The notes below the pieces were generated by a model. The model ran no database searches and had not been told where the DNA came from. It saw only the letters and a list, made by a program, of their open reading frames with translations. A program made the position numbers and the translations under genes. From Alloprevotella sp. (lineage in GTDB: Bacteria > Bacteroidota > Bacteroidia > Bacteroidales > Bacteroidaceae): 15,238 nucleotides of DNA. The DNA lies in NCBI GenBank assembly GCA_015259235.1, contig JABZGM010000031.1, positions 1 to 15,238 on the forward strand, in the 5' to 3' direction. Each line of letters starts with the position of its first letter. Position 1 is the first letter of the stretch. This document shows positions 1 to 6,866 of this stretch, piece by piece.

Positions 1-331
1 GCTTATTGCTTTATTAATGGCAACATGGAACATACTTTCTCTGTTAGACTTTTTCCAAGAAATTCTTGGTCTGCTCTCTTCTGGATTAGGAGGTTTATTC
101 TTGATGGGTATTTTCTTCCCTAGAATTGGAGCAAAGGCAGCCACGATTGGTTTTGTTGCAGGGATTGTTTCCGTGTTCCTCACGAAGAATTTAACTGATA
201 CCTCGTTCCTACTATATGGAGCAATAGGCATGATGGTCAGCGTATTGGTATCATGGTTAGTATCTTTCATTCTTGGTGAGAAAAAATCTGATGAGCGACT
301 AACTTGGCAAGGCATGTCAAAGCAAAAATAA
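1..331 (+). CDS. Sodium:solute symporter family (SSS) transporter, C-terminal end only
   Basis: This is the 3' end of a membrane transporter gene. The reading frame is open from position 2, before the first ATG at 17, so the gene begins upstream of the window. About 110 residues remain. They are rich in Gly, Leu, Ile and Phe and form two or three hydrophobic helices: one around SSGLGGLFLMGIFFPR, one around ATIGFVAGIVSVF, and one around LLYGAIGMMVSVLVSWLVSF. A charged cytoplasmic-looking tail ends in KSKQK-like residues. The pattern 'GGLFLMGIFFPRIGAKAA' resembles the GLFxLGIFxxRxxxxGA segment of SSS-family Na+/solute symporters (sugar, sialic acid, proline and others). The substrate cannot be told from this fragment. 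No terminator is seen before trxA. The family call is inference from a short segment. Confidence 0.6.
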   Translation, partial: LIALLMATWNILSLLDFFQEILGLLSSGLGGLFLMGIFFPRIGAKAATIGFVAGIVSVFLTKNLTDTSFLLYGAIGMMVSVLVSWLVSFILGEKKSDERLTWQGMSKQK

Positions 332-438
332 CAGTATGACTCTTGTTTATATCTCATCATGGTATAACAGACTCAACCCGATGTCATTACTTGCTTAGTA
401 AGACACCGTATATTATTCACTATAATCATTTATTTCTC

Positions 439-753
439 ATGGCAAATGTAGTAAACTCTCAACAGTTCAATGAACTAAAGGCTCAAGACACCCTTCTCGT
501 AGCTGACTTTTCAGCCACTTGGTGCGGTCCCTGCAAAGCCCTTGCACCAATCCTTGACGAAGTTGGTGCAGAAATGACAGGCAAAGCCAATGTTGTAAAA
601 ATCGACGTGGACGAAAGCGAAGATCTTGCTATAGAATTTGGCATTCGCTCTGTTCCTACTGTTCTTTTCTTCAAGAATGGTCAAATTGTAGACAAGTTCG
701 TTGGCGTTGTGCCCAAGGCTCAGATTGTTGAAAAAATCAACAACCAACTCTAA
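439..753 (+). CDS. trxA: Thioredoxin
   Basis: A 104-residue cytoplasmic thioredoxin, which reduces protein disulfides and is itself recycled by thioredoxin reductase. The redox motif WCGPC lies at residues 28-32 (Cys29, Cys32), with the buried Asp at 23 in VADFSATW and the cis-proline at Pro73 in RSVPTVLFF. The length is normal for the family. The open frame extends upstream to a TTG at 343, but those 32 extra residues are not thioredoxin-like. The ATG at 439 gives the standard N-terminus (MANVVNSQQF). The gene follows the symporter end by 107 bp with no obvious promoter or terminator between them, so its transcription start is unclear. A strong terminator follows at 764-813, so trxA ends its transcript. 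Confidence 0.95.
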   Translation: MANVVNSQQFNELKAQDTLLVADFSATWCGPCKALAPILDEVGAEMTGKANVVKIDVDESEDLAIEFGIRSVPTVLFFKNGQIVDKFVGVVPKAQIVEKINNQL

Positions 754-763
754 ACGAATAGTT

Positions 764-813
764 CAACCGCCATGTATGGAGGTTTTATCCCTCCTACATA
801 GCGGTTGTCTTTT
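764..813 (+). terminator. Rho-independent terminator of trxA
   Basis: An inverted repeat pairs CAACCGC (764-770) with GCGGTTG (801-807), and the inner ATGTA...GGAGG with CCTCC...TACAT. The loop is TTTTAT-like and the stem is followed by TCTTTT. It lies 10 nt after the trxA stop codon. Confidence 0.85.
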
Positions 814-899
814 GTTGTAACAATTTGACGAAATATACTCTACATCAAAACTTCCAGAACTTAGATTTGTTCTCTGTTTCTCACTATAGACTTTCCCTT

Positions 900-1232
900 A
901 TGGCTGTACTAGACAATGAATTATGGGCTGATGCAGAACATGATGCTGCTGTAGTAGCTCATACCCAAAGCCTACTTTCTCAAGAAATGAAAGAAAAATT
1001 CTCAGAAGAGCTTCTTTACTACTTTCATGATGTATTAGAAGATTATCTGGCAGAAAGCGACGTATTAGAGTCAGAGCCAGATGAGGAAGGCTACGTAAAT
1101 ATCGATTTAGAAGAAATCGCTATGCATCTTGTACAACAAGCAAAGAAAGATAAAATGGGAGACTTCACCACTGAAGAGCTACTCCTTCTTGCAGAAGCTG
1201 AGCTTTCCTATGGTGATGATTTTGAAGAATAA
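900..1232 (+). CDS. Small, very acidic protein of unknown function
   Basis: A 110-residue protein I cannot assign to a named family. It has about 32 Asp/Glu and only 5 Lys and no Arg, so it is strongly negative. It has no signal peptide, membrane segment or cysteine. Predicted structure is mostly helical: a helix around SQEMKEKFSEELLYYFHDVLEDYL, an acidic turn with ESEPDEEGYVN, then helices around LEEIAMHLVQQAKK and TTEELLLLAEAEL. The frame is open to a TTG at 825, but the ATG at 900 is preferred because TAGATTTG at 862-869 matches the -7 element (TAnnTTTG), although no -33 TTG stands 19-21 bp before it. The gene is between terminators and stands alone after trxA. A cytoplasmic binding or adaptor protein is possible, but that is a guess. 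Confidence 0.8.
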   Translation: MAVLDNELWADAEHDAAVVAHTQSLLSQEMKEKFSEELLYYFHDVLEDYLAESDVLESEPDEEGYVNIDLEEIAMHLVQQAKKDKMGDFTTEELLLLAEAELSYGDDFEE

Positions 1233-1364
1233 TCTCTTCACGCTTTTTCTGCTTTCCTACTAGACATTTTCTGTTTCATTATTCTTTGCTTGCTTGCTGA
1301 TAAATCAATCGTAGCAAGATTCAGAAACAAAGAGGACTTGTCTACAAAAAAGTGCGATTAAAAT

Positions 1365-1395
1365 TTTGTTTGAACAAAGGATAATCGTAACTTTG
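1365..1395 (+). promoter_or_regulatory. Bacteroidota-type promoter of fba
   Basis: TTTG at 1365-1368, a 19-bp spacer, then TAACTTTG at 1388-1395. This matches the Bacteroidota sigma-A consensus TTTG-N19-21-TAnnTTTG exactly. Transcription should start near 1400, leaving a leader of about 80 nt before the ATG at 1480. The leader can form a small hairpin (CTCTgTTAG at 1413-1421 with CTAAAGAG at 1429-1436). Confidence 0.85.
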
Positions 1396-1479
1396 TGGCA
1401 GAAAAATCCAACCTCTGTTAGTTTCTTTCTAAAGAGTAGATTTTGAAAATTGACAATCACTATTTTAACTCATACAGTT

Positions 1480-2490
1480 ATGATTAATTACAAAGACCTC
1501 GGCCTCGTGAACACTCGCGATATGTTCGCTCGTGCCGTAAAGGGTGGCTACGCTATCCCCGCTTTCAACTTCAACAACATGGAGCAGCTCCAAGCTATCA
1601 TTAAGGCTGCTGCTACACAAAAGAGCCCCGTGATCCTCCAAGTTTCTAAGGGTGCTCGTGAATACGCTAACCAAACTCTTCTCCGCTACATGGCTGAAGG
1701 TGCTGTAGCTTACGCTAAGGAACTTGGTTGCGCACATCCTGAAATCGTACTTCACCTCGACCACGGTGACAGCTTCGAAACTTGCAAGAGCTGCATCGAC
1801 ATGGGCTTTAGCTCTGTGATGATCGACGCTTCTCACCTTCCTTTCGAAGAAAACATCGCTCTTTCTAAGAAGGTTGTTGACTACGCTCACCAATTCGATG
1901 TAACAGTAGAAGCAGAACTCGGTGTTCTTGCTGGTGTTGAAGACGAAGTTTCTCACGCTGTTTCTCACTACACTAAGCCTGAAGAAGTAATCGAATTCGC
2001 ACAACGCACAGGTTGCGATTCACTTGCTATCTCCATCGGTACTAGCCACGGTGCTTACAAGTTCACTCCTGAACAATGCACTCGCGATCCTAAGACTGGT
2101 CGTCTTGTTCCTCCTCCCCTTGCTTTCGACATCCTCAAGCAAATCGAAGAGAAGCTCCCAGGATTCCCCATCGTGCTCCACGGTTCTTCTTCAGTTCCCC
2201 AAGACGAAGTTGACACTATCAACAAATTCGGTGGTAAGTTGCCCGACGCAGTAGGTATTCCTGAGGAACAACTCCGTCAAGCTTCTGAATCTGCAGTTTG
2301 CAAGATCAACATCGACTCAGACTCTCGTCTTGCTATGACCGCTGCTGTTCGCAAGGTATTCGCTGAAAAGCCCGCTGAATTCGACCCACGTAAGTATCTT
2401 GGTCCAGCTCGCGACAACATGCAAAAGCTTTATGAACACAAGATCGTTGAAGTTCTTGGTTCTAACAACAAGCTCGCTCAGCTCGACTAA
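1480..2490 (+). CDS. fba: Fructose-bisphosphate aldolase, class II (zinc-dependent)
   Basis: A 336-residue class II aldolase, which splits or forms fructose 1,6-bisphosphate from dihydroxyacetone phosphate and glyceraldehyde 3-phosphate in glycolysis and gluconeogenesis. The signature HLDHGDS places the catalytic Asp at 94 and a zinc ligand at His95. Further expected zinc ligands are His190 (GTSHGAYK) and His234 (IVLHGSSS). Length and N-terminus (MINYKDLGLV) fit the family. The frame runs up to a TTG at 1450, but the ATG at 1480 matches the family start. Codons are strongly biased (TTC, AAC, CTC, CGT, GGT), unlike the neighbours, as expected for one of the cell's most expressed genes. It is probably monocistronic: its own promoter at 1365-1395 and hairpins right after the stop. 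Confidence 0.96.
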   Translation: MINYKDLGLVNTRDMFARAVKGGYAIPAFNFNNMEQLQAIIKAAATQKSPVILQVSKGAREYANQTLLRYMAEGAVAYAKELGCAHPEIVLHLDHGDSFETCKSCIDMGFSSVMIDASHLPFEENIALSKKVVDYAHQFDVTVEAELGVLAGVEDEVSHAVSHYTKPEEVIEFAQRTGCDSLAISIGTSHGAYKFTPEQCTRDPKTGRLVPPPLAFDILKQIEEKLPGFPIVLHGSSSVPQDEVDTINKFGGKLPDAVGIPEEQLRQASESAVCKINIDSDSRLAMTAAVRKVFAEKPAEFDPRKYLGPARDNMQKLYEHKIVEVLGSNNKLAQLD

Positions 2491-2498
2491 GCTATATT

Positions 2499-2519
2499 TT
2501 TGTAGATACAATCTACAAA
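2499..2519 (+). terminator. Stem-loop just after fba
   Basis: A perfect 8-bp stem, TTTGTAGA (2499-2506) with TCTACAAA (2512-2519), and a 5-nt loop, 8 nt after the fba stop. There is no U-run after it, so it more likely protects the mRNA 3' end or forms part of a tandem terminator with the next hairpin. Confidence 0.5.
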
Positions 2520-2526
2520 TTCCCTC

Positions 2527-2571
2527 AAGAGGGTGCATCAAAACATTCGTTTTGGTGTACCCTCTTTTCTT
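2527..2571 (+). terminator. Rho-independent terminator of fba
   Basis: An 18-bp stem, 2527-2544 with 2549-2566, paired throughout if two G-U pairs are allowed. The loop is ATTC and a T-run follows at 2567-2571. The high stability suits a heavily transcribed gene. Confidence 0.9.
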
Positions 2572-2692
2572 TGGGCAAACCTTTCCTACAAACATACCCC
2601 AACTTTAACGCTAACCTTAGTAGATTGCTTTTCGATTTTGAAAGTATGGATTCCCCATGGGAAAAGGAAGTACTTGCTTTTGCAAAAGAAAG

Positions 2693-2731
2693 CCCGAAGT
2701 CCTTTTTTTAAGGGCTTCGGGACGTTTTTTT
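2693..2731. terminator. Terminator hairpin between convergent fba and glyA
   Basis: CCCGAAGTCCTT (2693-2704) pairs with AAGGGCTTCGGG (2710-2721), with one G-T pair and a T5 loop. On the + strand T7 follows at 2725-2731; on the - strand the tail is CTTTCTTTT. It could back up fba termination and serve as the glyA terminator. The rest of 2572-2818 has no credible gene. Confidence 0.75.
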
Positions 2732-2818
2732 GTGAGGTTTTAAAATTCACCAGGCAGCATAAGACGCTTATCTTTTGTGTGTTCAGAATTGCATTTTGAA
2801 AGAAAGTAAGTCCTCTCC

Positions 2819-4093
2819 CTACCAGGAAAACAGAGGATAATCTTTCATAAGTTCATTCACTTCGGAGCGAACTTCTGTAATTACGGCTTCATTATCAAAG
2901 TTATTAAGGACACGTTCAATCAGCTCAGCAATTTTTACCACAAGATCTTCTTTGGCACCACGGGTGGTGATAGCAGCGGTACCAAGACGTATTCCCGAAG
3001 TTTGGAAAGCACTTCGACTATCGAAAGGAACCATATTCTTGTTTACCGTAATATCAGCAGCAACTAGGGCATTTTCAGCTTGTTTGCCAGTAAGCTCTGG
3101 ATATTTACGGCGCAAATCAATGAGCATAGAGTGGTTGTCTGTACCACCAGAAACGACATCAAAGCCGCGTTTCGTGAGTTCTTCTGCTAGTACTGCGGCG
3201 TTCTTTTGCACTTGTTGTGCCCATGTTTTAAACTCAGGGCGAAGGGCTTCGCCAAAGGCAACAGCTTTTGCAGCGATAACGTGCTCCAATGGTCCTCCTT
3301 GGATACCAGGGAAAACTGCGCTATTAATGAGCTGTGACATCTTCTTCACTTCTCCCTTAGGCGTTGTGACTCCCCAAGGATTCGCAAAGTCTTTACCTAA
3401 CAAAATTACACCTCCACGGGGACCTCTCAAAGTTTTGTGAGTTGTAGAGGTCACAATGTGGGCATATTTCACGGGATTATCTAATACACCTGCTGCGATT
3501 AGACCTGCAGGATGCGCCATGTCCACCATTAATAGGGCACCTACTTTATCAGCAATCGCACGCATACGTGCATAATCCCATTCGCGGCTATAAGCGGAAC
3601 CACCACCCACAATAAGTTTGGGCTTATGTTCTAACGCCAGTGCTTCCATTTCATCATAATCCACCAAACCAGTCTCTCTAACAAGGTGATAAGGAATTGG
3701 GTGATACAAGATGCCAGAGGTATTCACCGCAGAACCATGAGAAAGATGTCCGCCATGCTCAAGACTGAGTCCTAAGAACTTGTCTCCTGGTTTCATTACT
3801 GCCAAGAAAACAGCTTGATTGGCTTGCGCACCTGAGTGAGGCTGAACATTAGCAAATTCCGCATCGAAGAGCTGACAAAGTCGGTCGATAGCGATTTGTT
3901 CTACTTTGTCGACAACCTGACAACCACCATAATAGCGATGTTCAGGATAACCTTCTGCATACTTGTTGGTTAATACACTTCCCATTGCACGCATCACGTC
4001 ATCGCTAACGAAATTCTCGCTAGCAATTAGCTCAATGCCATGGATTTGTCGATTCTTCTCGGCATTTATGAGGTCGAAAATTTGTTGATCCAT
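2819..4093 (-). CDS. glyA: Serine hydroxymethyltransferase
   Basis: A 424-residue cytoplasmic PLP enzyme that converts serine and tetrahydrofolate to glycine and 5,10-methylene-tetrahydrofolate, the main source of one-carbon units for purines, thymidylate and methionine. The PLP lysine is Lys220 in STTHKTLRGPRGG. The PLP-ring and phosphate residues include Asp191 and His194 in VDMAHPAG. The N-terminus (ELIASENFVS, residues 21-30) and YAEGYPEHRYYGG (residues 45-57) are typical. Length is normal for Bacteroidota, and the ATG at 4093 gives a standard start. It begins 38 bp after the pyrI stop with no promoter of its own in that gap, so it is probably the last gene of a pyrB-pyrI-glyA transcript. 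This links pyrimidine and one-carbon supply. Confidence 0.96.
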   Translation of the reverse strand: MDQQIFDLINAEKNRQIHGIELIASENFVSDDVMRAMGSVLTNKYAEGYPEHRYYGGCQVVDKVEQIAIDRLCQLFDAEFANVQPHSGAQANQAVFLAVMKPGDKFLGLSLEHGGHLSHGSAVNTSGILYHPIPYHLVRETGLVDYDEMEALALEHKPKLIVGGGSAYSREWDYARMRAIADKVGALLMVDMAHPAGLIAAGVLDNPVKYAHIVTSTTHKTLRGPRGGVILLGKDFANPWGVTTPKGEVKKMSQLINSAVFPGIQGGPLEHVIAAKAVAFGEALRPEFKTWAQQVQKNAAVLAEELTKRGFDVVSGGTDNHSMLIDLRRKYPELTGKQAENALVAADITVNKNMVPFDSRSAFQTSGIRLGTAAITTRGAKEDLVVKIAELIERVLNNFDNEAVITEVRSEVNELMKDYPLFSW

Positions 4094-4131
4094 ATTAGTT
4101 GTGTATTATAAAAGGTGAGAATAACGTATCA

Positions 4132-4581
4132 CTATACGAGCTTAACTTGATTCAAAGGCTGTTCCATATCACAATAATGGCAAGTCAAGATACCTTGGCT
4201 AACCACAAACCTTGTGGACATAGGTTCGTTGTTGCAAATACATTTTGGGTTATTGCAGCGAACGATGTTGTTTAGTTCAGTGGGAAGAACTACTGCGCGC
4301 TTTTCTACGACTGTATAGTCTTTGATAATGCTTAAAGTTACATTGGGTGCAACCACAGATAGTTGGTTGAGCTCAACTTCTGAGAAGAATCTATTAGCAA
4401 TCTTAATAATGCTCTTACGTTTCATTGCGCTACTCTGAAGATTGTAACCAATAAACACCGTATCGTGGTCAAGTTCTTCGATTCCTAGGAGTCGGATTAC
4501 TTCAAAGAGCTTATCTGATGGGATGTGGTCGATCACCGTTCCATTCTCAATGGCGGCAACCATGAGTTGTTCTCTTTTCAT
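4132..4581 (-). CDS. pyrI: Aspartate carbamoyltransferase regulatory chain
   Basis: A 149-residue regulatory subunit of aspartate transcarbamoylase. It binds nucleotide effectors in its N-terminal domain and holds the catalytic trimers together through a C-terminal zinc site. The N-terminal AAIENGTVIDHIP matches the start of the nucleotide-binding domain. The four zinc cysteines are Cys109 and Cys114 (CNNPKC) and Cys134 and Cys137 (CHYC), all present. An additional cysteine, Cys116, follows the first pair. The ATG at 4581 is preferred; an in-frame ATG at 4563 would cut six residues. It starts 21 bp after the pyrB stop, so the two chains are co-transcribed, as their stoichiometric complex requires. 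Confidence 0.95.
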   Translation of the reverse strand: MKREQLMVAAIENGTVIDHIPSDKLFEVIRLLGIEELDHDTVFIGYNLQSSAMKRKSIIKIANRFFSEVELNQLSVVAPNVTLSIIKDYTVVEKRAVVLPTELNNIVRCNNPKCICNNEPMSTRFVVSQGILTCHYCDMEQPLNQVKLV

Positions 4582-4602
4582 TGTCGGATTATCTCTGGTA
4601 TA

Positions 4603-5553
4603 TCATTGAATAATGGTGGTATCTTTTTTAATCTCCTCTAAAGTGATGCCCAAAGCATTGCAGAGAATAGCTTCACGAGCATAAAGACCATTCAAGGCTT
4701 GTTGGAAATAGTAAGCGTGAGGAGTATCGTCTACGTCTTGAGTGATTTCATTAACGCGAGGCAGAGGATGAAGGATTCGCATATTTTCTTTTGCCTTTCC
4801 TAGCATGTCACCTCGGAGAATATAGACATCTTTGACGCGCTCATATTCCATCAAATCTGAAAAACGTTCTCGCTGTACACGCGTCATATAGATGATATCT
4901 GCCTCTGCTATAGTATCTTCGTTAAAGTCTTCGTGTTCAACAAATTTAATGCCATGCTTGTTACAGTACTGTTTGTATTCTTCAGGCATGGCTAGTTCTT
5001 TAGGGGCTATAAAATGGAATGTAGGATTAAAATGACGCATAGCCATAATCAAAGAATGCACTGTACGACCATATTTCAAGTCCCCAACGAGATGGATATT
5101 TAAGTTTTCGAGCTTCCCTTGCGTTTGAAGCATGGTATATAAATCAAGCAAAGTTTGCGAAGGATGCTGGTGTGCACCATCACCTGCGTTCACCACGGGC
5201 GTTTGGGTTAACTCACTGGCATAAAGAGCCGCACCTTCAAGAAAGTGACGCATCACAATGACATCGCTATAATTGGCAACCATCATAATGGTATCCTTGA
5301 GAGTTTCGCCTTTGGTAGAAGAAGTTACTTTCGGATCGGTAAATCCGATAACACTGGCACCTAGGCGATGCGCTGCGGTCTCAAAAGAAAGCCGTGTTCG
5401 GGTGGAAGGTTCAAAAAACAAAGTGGCAACAATGCGACCATCCAGAAGTTTTCTGTTGGGGTATTGCTCAAATTCTTGAGCCATCTCCATGAGGTAAAGG
5501 ATCTTATCGCGAGAAAGGTCTGCGATACTCACCAAGCTACTGTTGTTTGACAT
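4603..5553 (-). CDS. pyrB: Aspartate carbamoyltransferase catalytic chain
   Basis: A 316-residue enzyme that joins carbamoyl phosphate and aspartate in the first committed step of pyrimidine synthesis. The carbamoyl-phosphate loop STRTR is at residues 50-54, the mobile Ser/Lys loop SSTKGE at 78-83, GAHQHPSQ at 126-133, and HPLPR at 262-266. All the expected active-site motifs are intact. The longest open frame starts at a TTG at 5592, but that triplet lies inside the -7 promoter element (5590-5597), so the ATG at 5553 is the start. The stop codon is TGA, 21 bp before pyrI. The promoter carries a palindrome at the likely start point and a direct repeat upstream, which may be where control acts. 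Confidence 0.96.
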   Translation of the reverse strand: MSNNSSLVSIADLSRDKILYLMEMAQEFEQYPNRKLLDGRIVATLFFEPSTRTRLSFETAAHRLGASVIGFTDPKVTSSTKGETLKDTIMMVANYSDVIVMRHFLEGAALYASELTQTPVVNAGDGAHQHPSQTLLDLYTMLQTQGKLENLNIHLVGDLKYGRTVHSLIMAMRHFNPTFHFIAPKELAMPEEYKQYCNKHGIKFVEHEDFNEDTIAEADIIYMTRVQRERFSDLMEYERVKDVYILRGDMLGKAKENMRILHPLPRVNEITQDVDDTPHAYYFQQALNGLYAREAILCNALGITLEEIKKDTTIIQ

Positions 5554-5572
5554 AGAAGCGTTTGGATTGTTG

Positions 5573-5588
5573 AGTTGAGAATTCAACT
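5573..5588. repeat. Palindrome at the pyrB transcription start
   Basis: AGTTGA-GAAT-TCAACT is a perfect 6-bp inverted repeat directly next to the -7 element and covering the expected start of transcription. It could be an operator or a hairpin at the mRNA 5' end. It is short enough to occur by chance. Confidence 0.4.
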
Positions 5589-5589
5589 T

Positions 5590-5621
5590 CAAAGCTACTA
5601 ATAAATTGTATAACTACCAAG
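5590..5621 (-). promoter_or_regulatory. Promoter of pyrB-pyrI(-glyA)
   Basis: Read on the - strand: CTTG (5621-5618), a 20-bp spacer, then TAGCTTTG (5597-5590). This fits the Bacteroidota consensus with one mismatch in the -33 box. The start should be near 5584, about 30 nt before the pyrB ATG. Confidence 0.75.
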
Positions 5622-5638
5622 GAATCGTCCAGAAACTT

Positions 5639-5667
5639 CAATATCTAGATAGAATGTACCAATATCT
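5639..5667. repeat. CAATATCT direct repeat upstream of the pyrB promoter
   Basis: CAATATCT occurs at 5639-5646 and 5660-5667, exactly 21 bp apart (two helical turns), on one face of the DNA and just upstream of the -33 box. This is the usual geometry of an activator site, but no regulator is known from the sequence. Confidence 0.3.
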
Positions 5668-5686
5668 GTTGTAAGAGTTTAAGCAC

Positions 5687-6676
5687 CTATTCATTTATGG
5701 CACCACATTTGGGGCATTTACCTTTGGTTTCCAGTCCTGCACCACATTCTCCACAACGATAAGGGGAACGATTGTGTTGGAAGTGACGATGCAGTGCAAA
5801 AGACCAATAGGCAGCCAAGACAGGATAACCAAGATAAATATGCACACTTTGGGTAAAAAACAAATAGAGCACCATGCAAACCCCAAAGAGTGAAGCAAGA
5901 TAGGCAACAGCATCAACAACAGCAGGTTGCTTGAAAACATCATCTATGACTGCTATGAGCACAATAAGCATTGTCCAAAGGCTCAGCAGAAAGAGACGAA
6001 TGGGAAGAGCGTTAGAAGTTAGTGGGTTTAGGGTTGGATTGTAATAGTAGGATTCCCACACACTAGGTGCAAACTGCTGAATTGCTCCATATAAAACGGC
6101 AGAACTACTAACCACTAAGCATAATAAGGTGGGATAAAAGCTCTTAATATCATTGATGTGTACCATTTGGAAACGCGCATGTCGCAAGTTTTGAATGCCA
6201 AAGAAGACTATGCCAAGTGCAAGGAAAGAGAGTACTAATAGCATTCTCCAGCTAGAAAATAAGTTGATAAACCGAGAAATAAAATTATCGGGTACAACTT
6301 TTTCGTGTAGATCTTTAGCTCGAATCCATCCGATTGTTTGCTGGTCACGCGCTAGCATCACCCACATACTGTCTATTGTATCAGAGGGAACTGAAGTTAT
6401 ATTGGTTACAACCACAGCATCCCACTGATGAAGCCTTAGTTCGTTTGTATCTTCAGATAGTCCAAAAGCATTAGTAGGAGTTTGAGCCAATCGGATTGTA
6501 TCTGTCGCGATAAAGTTATAGTTATGCCAGTAGTGATATTTCTGCTTAAAGGCTACAGAGTCAATGCTCTCTCCCACCCAAGGGTTTAATACTTGAGGGC
6601 GATCATGCTTACATGCCACAAAAAGAGGAAGGCTAAGGCAAAAGAAAAGTAAGAAATTCCTAAAGGTGAGAGACAT
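5687..6676 (-). CDS. Predicted membrane lipoprotein with SH3-like domain, five membrane helices and C-terminal zinc ribbon
   Basis: A 329-residue protein of unknown function. The N-terminus is a hydrophobic signal ending in a lipobox-like FVAC, so Cys22 is probably lipidated. Residues 30-125 form a soluble, probably periplasmic region whose end (WVMLARDQQTIGWIRAKDL, 105-123) resembles bacterial SH3-like domains. Five hydrophobic segments follow at about 145-161, 181-200, 225-245, 252-274 and 278-296. The C-terminus is a zinc ribbon, Cys308/Cys311 and Cys321/Cys324 (CGEC...CPKC). With five helices the ribbon ends up in the cytoplasm, so the topology is self-consistent. The ATG at 6676 is chosen for the signal sequence; 6688 (ATG) and 6751 (GTG) are alternatives. 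No clear promoter or terminator was found. A sensor or assembly role is a guess. Confidence 0.75.
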   Translation of the reverse strand: MSLTFRNFLLFFCLSLPLFVACKHDRPQVLNPWVGESIDSVAFKQKYHYWHNYNFIATDTIRLAQTPTNAFGLSEDTNELRLHQWDAVVVTNITSVPSDTIDSMWVMLARDQQTIGWIRAKDLHEKVVPDNFISRFINLFSSWRMLLVLSFLALGIVFFGIQNLRHARFQMVHINDIKSFYPTLLCLVVSSSAVLYGAIQQFAPSVWESYYYNPTLNPLTSNALPIRLFLLSLWTMLIVLIAVIDDVFKQPAVVDAVAYLASLFGVCMVLYLFFTQSVHIYLGYPVLAAYWSFALHRHFQHNRSPYRCGECGAGLETKGKCPKCGAINE

Positions 6677-6866
6677 AGAGACTTCCATTGTTGAAAATGA
6701 TTTAATACGACGAGTGGTGCGAAGACAAAGATTGGTAATATCAACTTTCACGAGAATAGTGTGTGCTTCGATTGTGTTGGTCTACAGTACTTATATTTGT
6801 GCCTTATCGGGAAATGATAAAGCTCATAAAGAAACCTTCCACTGTCAAGCAAAAGATTCAACGCTT

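Noticed and set aside
1293..1318. Hairpin CTTGCT/AGCAAG after the acidic protein gene as a terminator
   Set aside because: Only 6 bp, a 14-nt loop and no T-run.
2589..2596. CAAACATA as a - strand -7 element after fba
   Set aside because: No TTG-like -33 element at the right spacing and no - strand gene downstream to drive.
2677..2688. 12-bp palindrome CTTTTGCAAAAG between fba and glyA
   Set aside because: No promoter nearby and it lies between terminators; low-complexity palindromes like this are common.
2952..3440. 162-codon + strand open frame opposite glyA
   Set aside because: It is antisense to an intact, conserved gene and has no domain of its own.
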